64,000 bases of DNA, from the NCBI RefSeq assembly GCF_022376445.1, contig NW_025955084.1, positions 58,962 to 122,961 of the forward strand, read 5' to 3'. Position numbers and translations under genes: made by a program. This DNA comes from Fomitopsis serialis. Taxonomy: Eukaryota; Basidiomycota; Agaricomycetes; Polyporales; Fomitopsidaceae. Of this stretch, positions 54,052 to 64,000 are shown in pieces (the stretch's first letter is position 1; each line of letters begins with the position of its first letter). The notes beneath the pieces were generated by a model. It ran no database searches. It saw only the letters and a list, made by a program, of their open reading frames with translations, and was not told the DNA's origin.

Positions 54052-56105
54052 ATGCTTTACATCCTGTTACTTGGTCTCTCTATTCTTCTCGCAGGTTACA
54101 ATATCTCTCGGAGAAACGCTAAAGGGCCTCTGCCTCCAGGGCCACGTGGACTCCCTTTCCTCGGAAACGCGCTACATATCCCCCCGGAGTACAGCTGGTT
54201 GACGTTCACACGCTGGGCGCAAACGTACGGTAAGAGCTCGAACGTTGTACGGAGACGAAGCGTCCTCATCCAATCTTCCCAGGCGATGTTATGCACTTGT
54301 CTGTGATCGGTCAATCGTTCATCATCCTGAGTTCTCGAAAGGCAATCGACGACTTGCTTGAGAAACGCGGCGCTATGTACTCTGATCGACCTATCATTCC
54401 TATGGCGGGAGAGTTGTAAGTGACTCTAGAGAACTAATCTAAGGCTGCTCACGTAGCCTAGAGCTGGATTCGGGCAATACATGGCTATGTTCCCGTACGG
54501 GCCTCGACACAGAGAGGGCCGTAAGTTGTTCCTAGGCACGCTCAACCCACGAAACGCACCTCGCCTGCAAGCCATTCAGGAAGAAACCGTGGCGCCGTTT
54601 GTCGCCAACCTCGCCGAAGATCCCTCGAATTTCTTGTTGCATATACGGTGGTACGTGGAATTGCATCGCCGCGCACATCAGAGCGAGTATTGATACCAGA
54701 CTGCCAGGCTTGTCGCGAGCGTTGTCCTTCGGATCACGCACGGGTTGACGATCGACAGTTATGATGATCCGGTCATCCAGACAATGGAGAAGGTCATTCA
54801 TGACGTCTCCAAATTATCGGCACCGGGAGCATATCTAGTTGACAGCCTACCTATCCGTCAGTTCGTTGTTTGCTGTCGCAGCTATAAGCTAACGGTCAAC
54901 AGTGATGCACATCCCGGACTGGTTTCCGGGTGCTGGCTTCAAGAAGGTTGCGAAGGACGCGCGCGACAACTCCTCCAGGATCGAACACAAGCTGTATGGC
55001 ATCGTGAAGGAGCAGGTGGTACGCCGAATCTCATGCTGAATGGCAACAAATACTCAGTATACGCAGGCTCGTGGGACAGCGCTCCCTTCCTTCGCAGGCG
55101 ATTTGATGCAGAATAATCCCAATGCAACGCCAGAGGAAGAGGATCTGTACAGAAAAACGGGAACCCTGTTCTACACAGGTAGGCCTGTCAAATATCATAA
55201 CATTTAGCTTGCGCTTATTCAATTCGTAGCGGGGTCCGATACTGTAGGTGTCCTTGTGTAGAGCACACCACCTACTGACCGCTCATTGTCTTACAGACAG
55301 TCTCTGTTATCGAGTCTTTCTTGATTCTGATAGCACAGAATCCGGGCATCCAGAAGAAGGCTCAAGCTGAAGTAGATGCAGTGACTGGGCGCACACGGCC
55401 GCCGGTCTTCAGCGATCGCGAGGCCCTACCATACCTTGACGCAGTGCTAAAGGAGGTGTTCCGTCACAAGCCTGCAGGACCCTTAGGTACGCATCGTGGC
55501 TTGCTGTTCCCTCCTCGTCGTTGACACTATTTCTCACAGCTCTTCCGCACAAGGTCCGTCAGGATGATCACTATGCAGGGTATTGGATTCCAGCAGGCTC
55601 TACTGTATTGTCTAATACATGGTATGTCGGCGTTCAATGATTAGGATTCGGGTGAATCGCTCGCTGACACCTAGGGCAGGGCTATCATGCGTGATCCCTC
55701 GCTCTACCCAAACCCCGACCTAGTGGATCCGGAACGCTACTTACGCGACAGCAACGAAAATCTGAATCCCGACCCACGGATTTTCGCGTTTGGGTACGGA
55801 AGGAGGTAAGCCGCTTCCTTGAGCGGTGTAGGCCTTGAGTCACGTTCGAAAACAGAGTATGTCCCGGCCAAATGCTTGCAGAGAGTACTCTGTTCCTAAC
55901 TGCGGCAAACATCCTGGCGTCCTTCGATGTCAGCGAAGCCTTCTCCTTGGATGGTTCAGAGCCTAAATGGGGAGGTGGCGTCGTGAGGTACGTCACTTCG
56001 GCTTTTCCAAGTTGTCGACTCGTGACCGATGGTATATCCTCTAGTCAACCACTACCCTTCAAGTGCACCATCAAACCTCGTACAAAGACAGCCCATCATG
56101 GCTGA
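54052..56105 (+). CDS. Cytochrome P450 monooxygenase
   Basis: A heme-thiolate monooxygenase of about 500 residues, anchored in the ER by the N-terminal helix LYILLLGLSILLAGY, followed by the proline-rich hinge KGPLPPGPRGLPFLGNA. About ten introns of about 45-70 nt (the first 54230-54282, the second 54416-54461). Landmarks: I-helix FYTAGSDTTVSVIESFF, K-helix ExxR (LKEVFRHKPAG), a PERYL motif, and the heme-binding loop FAFGYGRRVCPGQ with the cysteine ligand. It has the appearance of the large basidiomycete P450 groups often annotated as O-methylsterigmatocystin oxidoreductase-like; true substrate unknown. The last intron (56 nt, ending at CTCTAG 56042) is needed to reach TGA at 56103-56105. It lies between members 2 and 3 of the acidic-protein family, without other biosynthetic genes. 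Confidence 0.93.
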
Positions 56106-57230
56106 GCTCACTTCGATAGGACAGAGGTTGATGCGGCGGGTGGCGGTTGTGTTCCACGGGTCCGTGATATAGCATGGTATTTTGTTGCGAACACCCAATA
56201 TTGTGTCACTGTACCTCAGAACATGATGCACCTGATTCTGGTTGCCTCTGAGGCTCAATTAACGCTCACCCTCAGTCTGAACAAGCCGGGGTAGTATGAA
56301 GACAGCTATTGCGATTACTGTAACGGCGGCGATCTTCAAGTTATAGACCTTAAGAAGGAGTAGTGTTGGCGCTCGGACTTGTGGTCATCGAGGCGGCTGT
56401 AGCGACACGCGTGTGCAGCACTGCCGACGAATGTCGTACAAGCTTCCGAGACTCGCACATGATTTTCCATGGCACAGAGCATGTACGCAACGACGATTTG
56501 AATTCCGAACCGCGATTTCGTATTCGGGCGCGGATACATGGTACTGTAACGGCGTCATAATAGATCGCCTCGAGGTTGACTTGTACACCGACTGCGGTCG
56601 ATCTCGACTCTCGACTCACACCATCCTGACCTAAACTAAACTACCGCAATTATTGACATAGATCTAGATAGATTACGGGCATGTAGAATACGTACTAATT
56701 GGAAGCTAGCAGTCGCAACCCACACACCGCCAATACGCGTATCTTTTCCGTCGGAGTGCGCTCAGCCTCTGGCCCGTTCGAGCCTGCCAAGGGCAGAGCC
56801 GTGAAAGTATACCGTCGACGAAAGCAGCAAACTTATTCTTTCCCGGATGAATGGTCTAAAAACTAGATCAGGAGTGCTGGTACTATGGAGTCACGTCCAT
56901 GTAGTACCTGTCGATAGGCGGCACCCACCGTGGATCCTAGGGCTTTATGCATGGCGGTGCCATAGTAGATCCCAACCGACGAATTCGTTACAGTCCCTTG
57001 CGTATGCACCGGAGTCATGGAGCAGTCTCTAATCTAGATACAATGTGTTTCAGCACGAATGAGTACGCATCAGAGATGTCATTTGCGGACTCCGAGTCAG
57101 TGTACGTACCAAGGAGGTAGTGGACCGTGACATCGCGCGAGTATCCAGGCGCATCACTCCCCTCGTTTCTATAGCTACGGGCATCCCGCATCAGTGCCTG
57201 AAAGCTGTGAGCCCAGACTGCTCCAGGTTA
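56106..57230. other. Intergenic, no gene recognised
   Basis: About 1.1 kb downstream of the P450 gene; small ORFs on both strands without similarity. Confidence 0.5.
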
Positions 57231-57510
57231 CTCTAGATTCACTCTGGGGAGCCAGTGGCATTAACTGCTCTTGCCCATATGCACCTTAGCCATGCAGGGC
57301 TGGTACAGTCCTGAGAGCTCAAGATCCAATTCAGGACACAGCTTCTGATGTTCTGATGTCCATTCTGATAGGGGTATGAGGATCTAGGAAGGTCATGTGT
57401 GCTGCATTGTGTCAAGCTAAAAAGAGGGTCAGACAATGGAACCAATATAAGACAATGCATGCTCACAGACAAAGCTCCAGGAGCTCTCCTACTTGAAGGC
57501 ACTCATCCTG
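57231..57510. repeat. CpG-free patch, possible mobile-element remnant with promoter elements
   Basis: About 280 bp without CpG, rich in TG/CA, in a region otherwise rich in CpG. It resembles in composition the repeat tract at 3-18 kb. It includes CCAATATAAG (57442-57451), about 105 bp before the ATG of the third acidic-protein gene. Confidence 0.4.
57446..57451 (+). promoter_or_regulatory. TATA-like element of the third acidic-protein gene
   Basis: TATAAG overlapping a CCAAT, about 105 bp before the ATG at 57555. Confidence 0.35.
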
Positions 57511-57554
57511 AGACAAACCACCCCCACCGTCCTCACCCCAACCACCGCAAAGCC

Positions 57555-58250
57555 ATGGACACCATTCAGAGCGTCCTCCCCGCCGACGCTACCGCGCGCA
57601 TCCTCGAGCAGTACCTCGCCAGCGTATCCCAATCGCGCGAGTCTGGCTACGACAGCGACGAGGCGATGTCCACCGACTCTGATGCGTCATTCACCGAGGA
57701 GGGCTCCTCGTCCTTCGCCACCACCTCGAGCGACGTCGCCTCCGCGCTCTCCTCGCTCACCCTCTTCGACCGCGTGCACACCGCCGACATCGCTTCGGAC
57801 GACTCCGCATTCAGCAGCGACGACGAGTTCGCCGAGGAGGGCACCCGCGCGGAGCAGCAGCTCAGGAGGGACCTCGTCCTGGGCCGCCCGCCGCAGTCGC
57901 TGCTGCGCTGGCGCCCGCGCGAGCTCAACGACCTGCACGAGTCGTACATGAAGCAGCTCGCCGACGCGGACGTCGAGCTCGCGGAGCTCACGGACGTCCC
58001 GAACGACGTGATCGTCCGCCGACAGGTGTCAGCCGAGTGCCGCGCGCCCCCCGATATGGATGGGCGGGATACGGCGGCGGTCGTGCGCGAGCTGCGGATG
58101 CGCTCGTCGAAGGAAATTGCAGATATGGAGAAGCCTGAGTCGGTGAGGGCGTTGATGCTCCTCGCGCAGGCGTTGTTCAGGCGCGAGAAGGAGATCAAGA
58201 GGATCCTGTACAGGAAAGACCAGATGGACGAAGACAGCGAGGAAGACTAA
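57555..58250 (+). CDS. Acidic protein family member 3, divergent (unknown function)
   Basis: An intronless gene for 231 residues. It shares the family plan rather than close identity: N-terminal ARILEQYLASVSQSRESGYD matches IKEYLAAVQQDRAQGV of member 1. A Ser/Asp/Glu-rich middle follows, then LHESYMKQLADADVE (compare HESLMRALNDLDDE), AAVVRELRMRSSKEI (compare KVVNELRMRSTIEV) and VRALMLLAQALFRREKEI (compare LRRGVVYLARSLHLKE). It ends in an acidic tail (MDEDSEED). The NAYPPTF segment is absent. ATG 57555 is chosen because the frame upstream (to 57399) runs into promoter-like sequence. Older duplicate than the pair at 50.8-53.1 kb. Confidence 0.8.
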   Translation: MDTIQSVLPADATARILEQYLASVSQSRESGYDSDEAMSTDSDASFTEEGSSSFATTSSDVASALSSLTLFDRVHTADIASDDSAFSSDDEFAEEGTRAEQQLRRDLVLGRPPQSLLRWRPRELNDLHESYMKQLADADVELAELTDVPNDVIVRRQVSAECRAPPDMDGRDTAAVVRELRMRSSKEIADMEKPESVRALMLLAQALFRREKEIKRILYRKDQMDEDSEED

Positions 58251-58846
58251 ACGGCCAACAACCCACGACGTGATGACCCTCCTGTGTTCCCTGTCCTTAG
58301 CGTTTCTGCACCGTGCTGCTGTTAGACTCTTCAGGTACCATGTTGCTTGTACGATATCGTTGCCTCGACATTCGCTTGCCCAGTCTGTACACATGAGTTT
58401 GGTTCTCTAATCTCAACTTGCAGAATCACGAGATTTGCATTGAGCCTGACCCATTACTGCCCGCACACATGGCCTGGGGAAGGGCTGCGTCAGGAACTGC
58501 TAACACATTGCTAGCACAGTGCCAGACATACCCTTGAATGCAACCCAATGTCTTTACAAGCTGACAAAACGAAGCCATGACCGAAGACTAGCCACGATAA
58601 ACCGATAGCGACGCGTCTGTGAACCCGTGAACTAGGGGCGGAAGCTGGCTCGATCGGGCAGACCTCGATCACATCCGCTTGCCTCTGCAGGTGCTCCCGC
58701 TTGCATCCGCCATCGGCTCCAGTCTGGTACATTCTTGCGGGTGCAGAATGCGGGTGGATTATAACCTGCGCAGGGGTTAGACGGTCGATCAAGGACAGTC
58801 GCTCTCCACGCACCATCCACCCGCGACATCACATTCACAAGTCGCG
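58251..58846. other. Intergenic, no gene recognised
   Basis: About 600 bp; GGATTATAACC at about 58755-58765 is a possible TATA element for the next gene. Confidence 0.45.
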
Positions 58847-59272
58847 ATGCGCTGCTTCTCCAACGTCCTCCTGCTCGCCGTTGCCGCCTGCACGATCAGC
58901 GCAGCACCAATCCAGAACATGCCACTACCACTACAGATTGCAAACACGCAGAGCCGGGTAGAGGCATCTCATTTGTTCGGGTCAAAAAGTCTGCCATGGA
59001 ACGCCCCAGTGGTAAGTCTCTTTCGACCTGCGTGCCCAGCAAGCCACTGACAGGATTCCACAGCGTCGATTGTAAACAGGGCATCTGCAGGGAGCAGGGA
59101 AACCTCGATGTCGGGGGACGGAGGAGGGCTCACCGAGCCACACAGAGGAAATCATACGCCTGCTATTCCGGGAGAGAGTAGCGAGACGGAGGAAGGGATT
59201 GTATACGTACTGTACATTAAAGCGACGAACCGTTCGAGAGGGGATATGGCGCGGGACACGTACCCAAAGTAG
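58847..59272 (+). CDS. Small secreted protein (127 aa), unknown
   Basis: Two exons with a 42-nt intron (59012-59053) join in frame to 127 residues. The N-terminus MRCFSNVLLLAVAACTISAA is a classical signal peptide, with likely cleavage after ISA or SAA. The mature part (NMPLPLQIANTQSR, then Gly/Ser/Glu-rich sequence, then EEGIVYVLYIKATNRSRGD) has no cysteine pairs or enzyme motifs that I can name. Small secreted proteins of this kind are numerous in agaricomycetes. If the alternative acceptor at CCACAG (about 59066) is used, the product would end after 58 residues. The gene ends 413 bp before the septin gene. Confidence 0.55.
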
Positions 59273-59685
59273 AGCTTCTGCATGAAAGTGTATCGTCGTG
59301 GAGGGAAAAGTCATCGCTTCAAGAGGTGACATCGCTTTCTCTTGACAAAAGCGGAAACACCTGCCAATTGCCTAATCGATGCGAGCCGAGTATCGAATTG
59401 CATGCGATATGTGGCAATCGCAGAAAGATTGGTTAAATCAGGATCATGTTCAACGCGCATAGGACGGTGTTGCGGATGCGCAGCGGGGACGAGGAGGAGG
59501 CGGTGGAGGAGGAAGGCTGCGCGGGGATTGCCTGACTGGGAGGATCTGCCACTGATGGCAAACAGAGGCAAGCAGGGAGGGCGGGCGCGTCGCCAACGAA
59601 GCGGACTCGGTCGGCCAGGTCTGCAGCTGCAGCTCGCATTCTCTCCGTCCTCCTCTCCTCGACCGCGTCCAGCTCTCGCACAGCC
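59273..59685. other. Intergenic, promoter region of CDC12
   Basis: About 400 bp with no repeats; pyrimidine-rich sequence (about 59636-59670) lies just before the septin ATG. Confidence 0.45.
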
Positions 59686-61196
59686 ATGGCCAACGCTCCC
59701 CCGCCCCCGTCCGACGGCATTGGCATCGCCAACCTGCCCAACCAGGTATGTTTCTGCCCTCGTCTTTCGTCTGACGACGCGAGGTGACATTTTCCCTCTG
59801 TAGCGACACAAGATCGTCGCGAAGCGCGGCGCGCACTTCACTGTCATGGTTGTCGGTGAGTGTGCATGTCTTGCACGCATGTACGCAGGTTTTGAGACAG
59901 TTGGCGACGCCCGCAGGCGAGTCCGGTCTTGGAAAGACGACGCTCGTCAACACGCTCTTCTCCACCGAGCTGTCCCCGGCCAAGAACTACAACCGCCGCC
60001 ACCACAAGCAGCTCGACAAGCTCACCGAGGTCGAGATCATCAAGGCCGAGCTTGAGGAAAAGCAGTTCAAGACCAAGCTCACCGTCATTGACACCCCCGG
60101 CTTCGGTGACTACGTCAACAACCGCGACTCGTGGGCGCCCATCGTCGACTTCATTGACGACCAGCACGAGGCGTATATGCGCCAGGAGCAGCAGCCCCAG
60201 CGCAAGGACAAGATCGACCTCAGAGTGCATGCGTGCCTGTACTTCATCCGGCCCACCGGGCATACGTGAGTGATGACGGTCGCGTAGCAGGCATCGTATA
60301 CCGAATGATTTCGTCTTTCCGCAGGCTCAAGCCTCTCGACATCGAGATCATGAAGCGTCTGGGCACGCGTGTCAACCTGATTCCCGTCGTCGCGAAGGCG
60401 GATACCCTCACCCAGAACGACCTCTTCACCTTCAAGCAGCGCGTGAGTTTCATCATGCGTCCACGTCAGTGAATTCGAGCTAACAGGCGCTCTAGATCCG
60501 CGAGGTCATTCAGGTGCAGGGCATCAGGATCTACCAGCCGCCCATCGAGCCCGACGACGAGGTGACAGCCGAGCATGCGCGCATCCTCGCCGAGGCCATG
60601 CCCTTCTCCATCATCGGTTCGACCGAGGAGGTCACCACCGCCGATGGCCGCAAGGTCAAGGGTCGCGAGTACCTCTGGGGTGTTGCCGAAGGTACCTCCT
60701 CGCCCTCTCGCCCGCTCCCCCACCCAAACTAACTCGGTTTGCCCTTGACAGTCGAGAACGAGAACCACTGCGACTTCCGCAAGCTGCGCTCGCTGCTGAT
60801 CCGCACGCACATGCTCGATCTCATCTCGACGACGGAGGAGATCCACTACGAGAACTACCGCCAGAGCCAGATGGAGTCGCGCAAGCCGGGCGAGTCCAAG
60901 CCGCGCAAGTTCGAAAACCCCAAGTTCAAGGAGGAGGAGGAGGCCCTCCGCAAGCGCTTCACCGAGCAGGTCAAGGCCGAGGAGGCCCGCTTCCGGCAGT
61001 GGGAGCAGCATGTGCGTCCCGTCGTCATCACCGTGTGTTGTTCAAGACGATGTGTGCTGACATATTTCTGCAGCTCATCCAGGAGCGCGACCGCCTCAAC
61101 AAGGACCTGGAGCTGGCGCACAGCGCGATCAAGTCCCTCGAGGCCGAGCTGGACAACCTCCAGGTCGGCTACGGCCGGAACACTGGCAGGCGGTAG
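59686..61196 (+). CDS. CDC12: Septin Cdc12
   Basis: A GTP-binding cytoskeletal protein that assembles with other septins into rods and filaments at septa, hyphal tips and branch sites. Seven exons (introns 59746-59803, 59856-59916, 60266-60324, 60443-60495, 60692-60751, 61012-61073) give 385 residues. Features in order: short N-terminus ending in [21 protein letters not shown]-loop GESGLGKTT (about residue 38), switch [31 protein letters not shown]4 motif VAKADT, the septin-unique element ([29 protein letters not shown]) and a C-terminal coiled coil ([39 protein letters not shown]). The combination fits the Cdc12/AspC group better than Cdc3, Cdc10 or Cdc11. All exons are in frame. Confidence 0.95.
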
Positions 61197-61562
61197 ATGT
61201 CCATACGTACGCTGTCCCGCCTGCTACCTATTTACCAAAAGCGTTGCTTGTCTCGATGATACCCTGCCCACACGCTTGTCGCTCGTTACGCTTCGGTTCG
61301 CCGGCTTGGTTTTCTGTCTCTCGTTACTTCGTGTTCATTTTGGGATAATACTCGCTGTTGCCTGTTGTCTTACCGCGCCGCGGCGAATAGAACGCATTGT
61401 GCGCTCGTTTTCATGTGGGTGAACGTAAGATGCCATTGCTACTGCCAAGTATTACAGGTATTAGAGATGGAGGATGGTGCATACGTATGTATCAGTGAGT
61501 GCGTTCTACTAAGTAGCAAACTTGTGTTCTACAGCAAGAGAACAAAGTCCCGCAAGGCTCTT
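61197..61562. other. Convergent 3' region
   Basis: Lies between the stops of CDC12 (plus) and the next gene (minus); probably both 3'UTRs. Confidence 0.5.
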
Positions 61563-64000
61563 TCACGGTGTGAGCACAGCGGGGTGGCGAGCCTGCGCCC
61601 GCGCCGCCGCGATCTCCTTCGTGTGCTCCAGCATATGCTTCACGCGGAAGGCCTCCTGCTCCAGGCGCCCCATCTTGCTCAGGACAACGCCGGGATGCCT
61701 GCGCGCGATGTGTTCCTCCAAGTCAACAGCCGGCGCGTTCTCGTCCCGCGCCTGCTTCGGCCACTCCTTGCCGTCCGTCCGCGCCCCGCGCTGGTCTATG
61801 CCAAACACCTCCATCGCGTCGTCTACCTCCGCCTCACGCGCCGCGTCCGCGTAGATCGCCTTCCACTCCTCCGCGTGCTTGTACCACTCGCCCAGGCCGA
61901 CCTTGATCATCCGCTTCTCGAGCGGGATCGGCTCCGCCATGCCCTCGCCATTGATCCCCCGTCCGACCGACTCCGCGTTCCACCGGATGCCCAGCGGGCC
62001 ACCGCGCTCACCACGGAGCAGGCGCGCGAGGTCGACGACGAGCTCGTGCGTGCGGTTGAGGCGCATGTTGCGGACACGCCCGCCCATCGACGGGCCGTAC
62101 TTGCGGTCGTGCGGGTCGACGGTGGAGTAGAACGGCGTCCCGCGGGCGTACGCGCGCGAGAGCCGGGCGACGGTCGTCGCGAGCGGGCGCGTCTGCAGCG
62201 TCACGCTCAGGAGCGGCCGCCAGAAGGGCGTCTCCGCCAGCGTCGGGAGGTACTCCGACCGCACCTGCTGGACGGCAGCGTTGGCCGCGGCCGGGTTGCC
62301 CACCGCGTTGACGTCGACCTCGTCATCCTCGTCGAGCTTGAAGGCATCTTGCTGACGAGTAGCCTGTCTCGGCGGCTGCGGGAGCGACGCGTCCCGCGCG
62401 GGTGCAGGGCTGCGCATGACCGAGGGCGACATGAAGCCAAAGGTAGAGTCCGACACAGCCAAGGCGCGAAGGACTGCACTCGTGTGCAGGCCGCGAGCAC
62501 CGCTGCTCGACGTAGACGTGTTCCCTTTGCCGTTGCCGTTCCCATTCCCGTTCCCGTTCGCGCCTCTAATGATCTCCGAATCGTGCCATTGTATCTTCTT
62601 CGTCGCAATTACAGGGTGGTCCTCCGTCGCGACCTTCGCCGCCGTCGGGTGGAACTCCGTCTCGGGAGTCGGGGGCTCGAAGCCGCTCGGGTGGCGCACC
62701 GTGCCCTCATGCGGGATCCTCACCTCCACCGGTATCTTCTCCTCGCGCACCCTCATGTCCGCCGCGAGGCCCTCCGAGAGGATGCCCGCGTTCAGCTCCG
62801 ACATCAGGCCGCCCTCCTCCTCCTTGCGCTCCGCGATGCTCGACCGCTGGCGCTTCCGCTCGATGTAGTACGTCGGCACGACGTCGTCGCGCGTGTTCTC
62901 CTCGCGCTGGCGCCGCGTCAGCACCGTCTGGCGCTCGGGTGTGTCCCACGAGGACGCCGGGATCTGCGAGCGCTGCCCGCCGGTCGACGCCGCCTGGGGG
63001 CCGAGCTGCGAGACAGCGCCCGCTAGCGAGGGCTCCGCCTGCGTGCCCGCAGGGTGCGTGACGACGTCCGGGTTCGTGAGCACCTCCGCCGCGTCCAACT
63101 CGGCCTGGTCGCGCATATACTTCCTCCGTGAGAAATCTGTCTCGACGCCCTCGTCATAGTTCGGGCGAGGGGGCACCGCGTCCGTCGCGGGAGGTCATCC
63201 CAGCGCTGCTTGAGCGTCCCGACAAGCGGGTGGTCCTCCGTCGGCTTCTTCGCAACGGCGGGGTGGAAGTGGGTCTCGGGCGTCGGGGGCTCGAACCCGC
63301 TCGGATGGATGACGAGACCCTCTTCAGGCATGCGCACCTCGACGGGGATCTTCTCTTCACGGACCTTCGTCTCGGCAGCGAGACCTTCGCTGAGAATACC
63401 GGCGTTGAGCTCCGCCATCAAGCTGCCCTCCTCCTCCTTCCTCTCGGCGACCTCCGACCTCTGGCGCTTGCGCTCGACGTAGTACGACGGCACGACGTCG
63501 TCATCGGCGTCCTGCGACGGCTTGTGCGGGCGGGCCCACGTCGACCCGGGGATCTGCCTGCGCATCTCGAAAGAGCCCGGGCCCTCAGGAGGCTTGCTCG
63601 GGTCACCGTTCTCCGCGCGCGGGTGCATGGAGAAGTGGAAGACACGGCGCTGCTCGGCGCGGCCGCTCGGGCGCTGCGGCATGAGCAGCTCCGTGGCACG
63701 GACGGGGCGGCGGGGTGCATACGTCCTCTTCCCTGATACTTCATCTTCGGCACGGGCCGCTCAGCCGCAGCCTTCGCCGCGGCCAACTTCGCCTCCAGCT
63801 TGGTCCACTTGGCCTCCGACATCGCCGCCCCATGCTCCGCGTCAACGACGGCGTCGAAAGCCTCCGTGTGGTCCAACTCGTCTATCTTGCGCATGATCTC
63901 TTCGTGCGTCTCGTCTCTATCCAACCACTTGACGCGGGGCACCCTCTTCTGCGGGCCCCACGGCCACCGGGCATTGTCCATCATCTCCATGGTATCCTCG
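61563..64000 (-). CDS. Unrecognised protein with internal duplication, 5' end outside window
   Basis: About 810 codons, intronless as far as visible, open to the right edge. I do not recognise the family. Residues at about 165-270 and 365-470 are a tandem duplication: DDVVPSYYVERKRQRSEVAE against DDVVPTYYIERKRQRSSIAE, then LNAGILSEGLAAETKVREEK against LNAGILSEGLAADMRVREEK, then HPSGFEPPTPETHFHP against HPSGFEPPTPETEFHP. The C-terminal half holds a Gly-Asn repeat, the string GLHTSAVL (often seen at mitochondrial presequence cleavage sites) and a conserved-looking block (EYLPTLAETPFWRPLLSVTL, RMIKVGLGEWYKHAEEW). Two single-base contractions, at the CCC at 63731-63733 and the G5 run at 63169-63173, break the frame; adding one base at each makes the whole reading continuous (2430 nt from 63990). 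Confidence 0.65.

Noticed and set aside
61365..63026. 553-codon plus-strand ORF
   Set aside because: Antisense shadow of the duplicated-domain gene; Arg/Leu-rich low-complexity composition typical of GC-rich shadow frames.

Overview
The window looks like chromosomal DNA of a filamentous basidiomycete, most likely an agaricomycete close to the Polyporales. The evidence is short GT-AG introns (about 41-66 nt) that cut nearly every conserved gene, GC-rich coding sequence, a DUF6532-like protein, and transposons typical of such genomes. No rRNA or tRNA gene was recognised.

Layout. (1) 1-1.6 kb: 3' part of a DUF6532-like gene, followed by a degenerate pentanucleotide satellite (about 2.4-2.8 kb). 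(2) 3.2-18.6 kb: a gene-poor tract almost emptied of CpG, built from diverged copies of one repeat family (A-D), with unusual palindromes, a younger-looking solo LTR and decayed ORFs. (3) 18.6-38.7 kb: a conserved gene block holding a KDM4-type histone demethylase, a dual-specificity phosphatase relic, the proteasome subunit Pre4, an unrecognised 867-residue protein, the DEAH helicase Prp43, an MFS transporter and an AAAP amino-acid transporter. (4) 40.8-49.7 kb: an island of young transposons. It contains a 6.9-kb hAT element with a perfect 8-bp target duplication. The transposase of that element is split by a 3.3-kb non-autonomous element that carries minisatellites and an LRR-like gene fragment. 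A 1.06-kb foldback element lies just downstream. (5) 50.8-58.3 kb: three related genes for small acidic proteins of unknown function, with a P450 gene between the second and third. (6) 58.8-64 kb: a small secreted protein, the septin Cdc12, and the 3' part of an unrecognised gene with an internal duplication.

The housekeeping genes do not form one pathway. The accessory parts are the more interesting: the acidic-protein family, two members of which share a CACGTGAYCGTGC promoter motif, and the nested transposons. Three single-base contractions in G/C runs (one in the KDM4 gene, two in the last gene) break otherwise well-formed reading frames and look more like sequence errors than biology.
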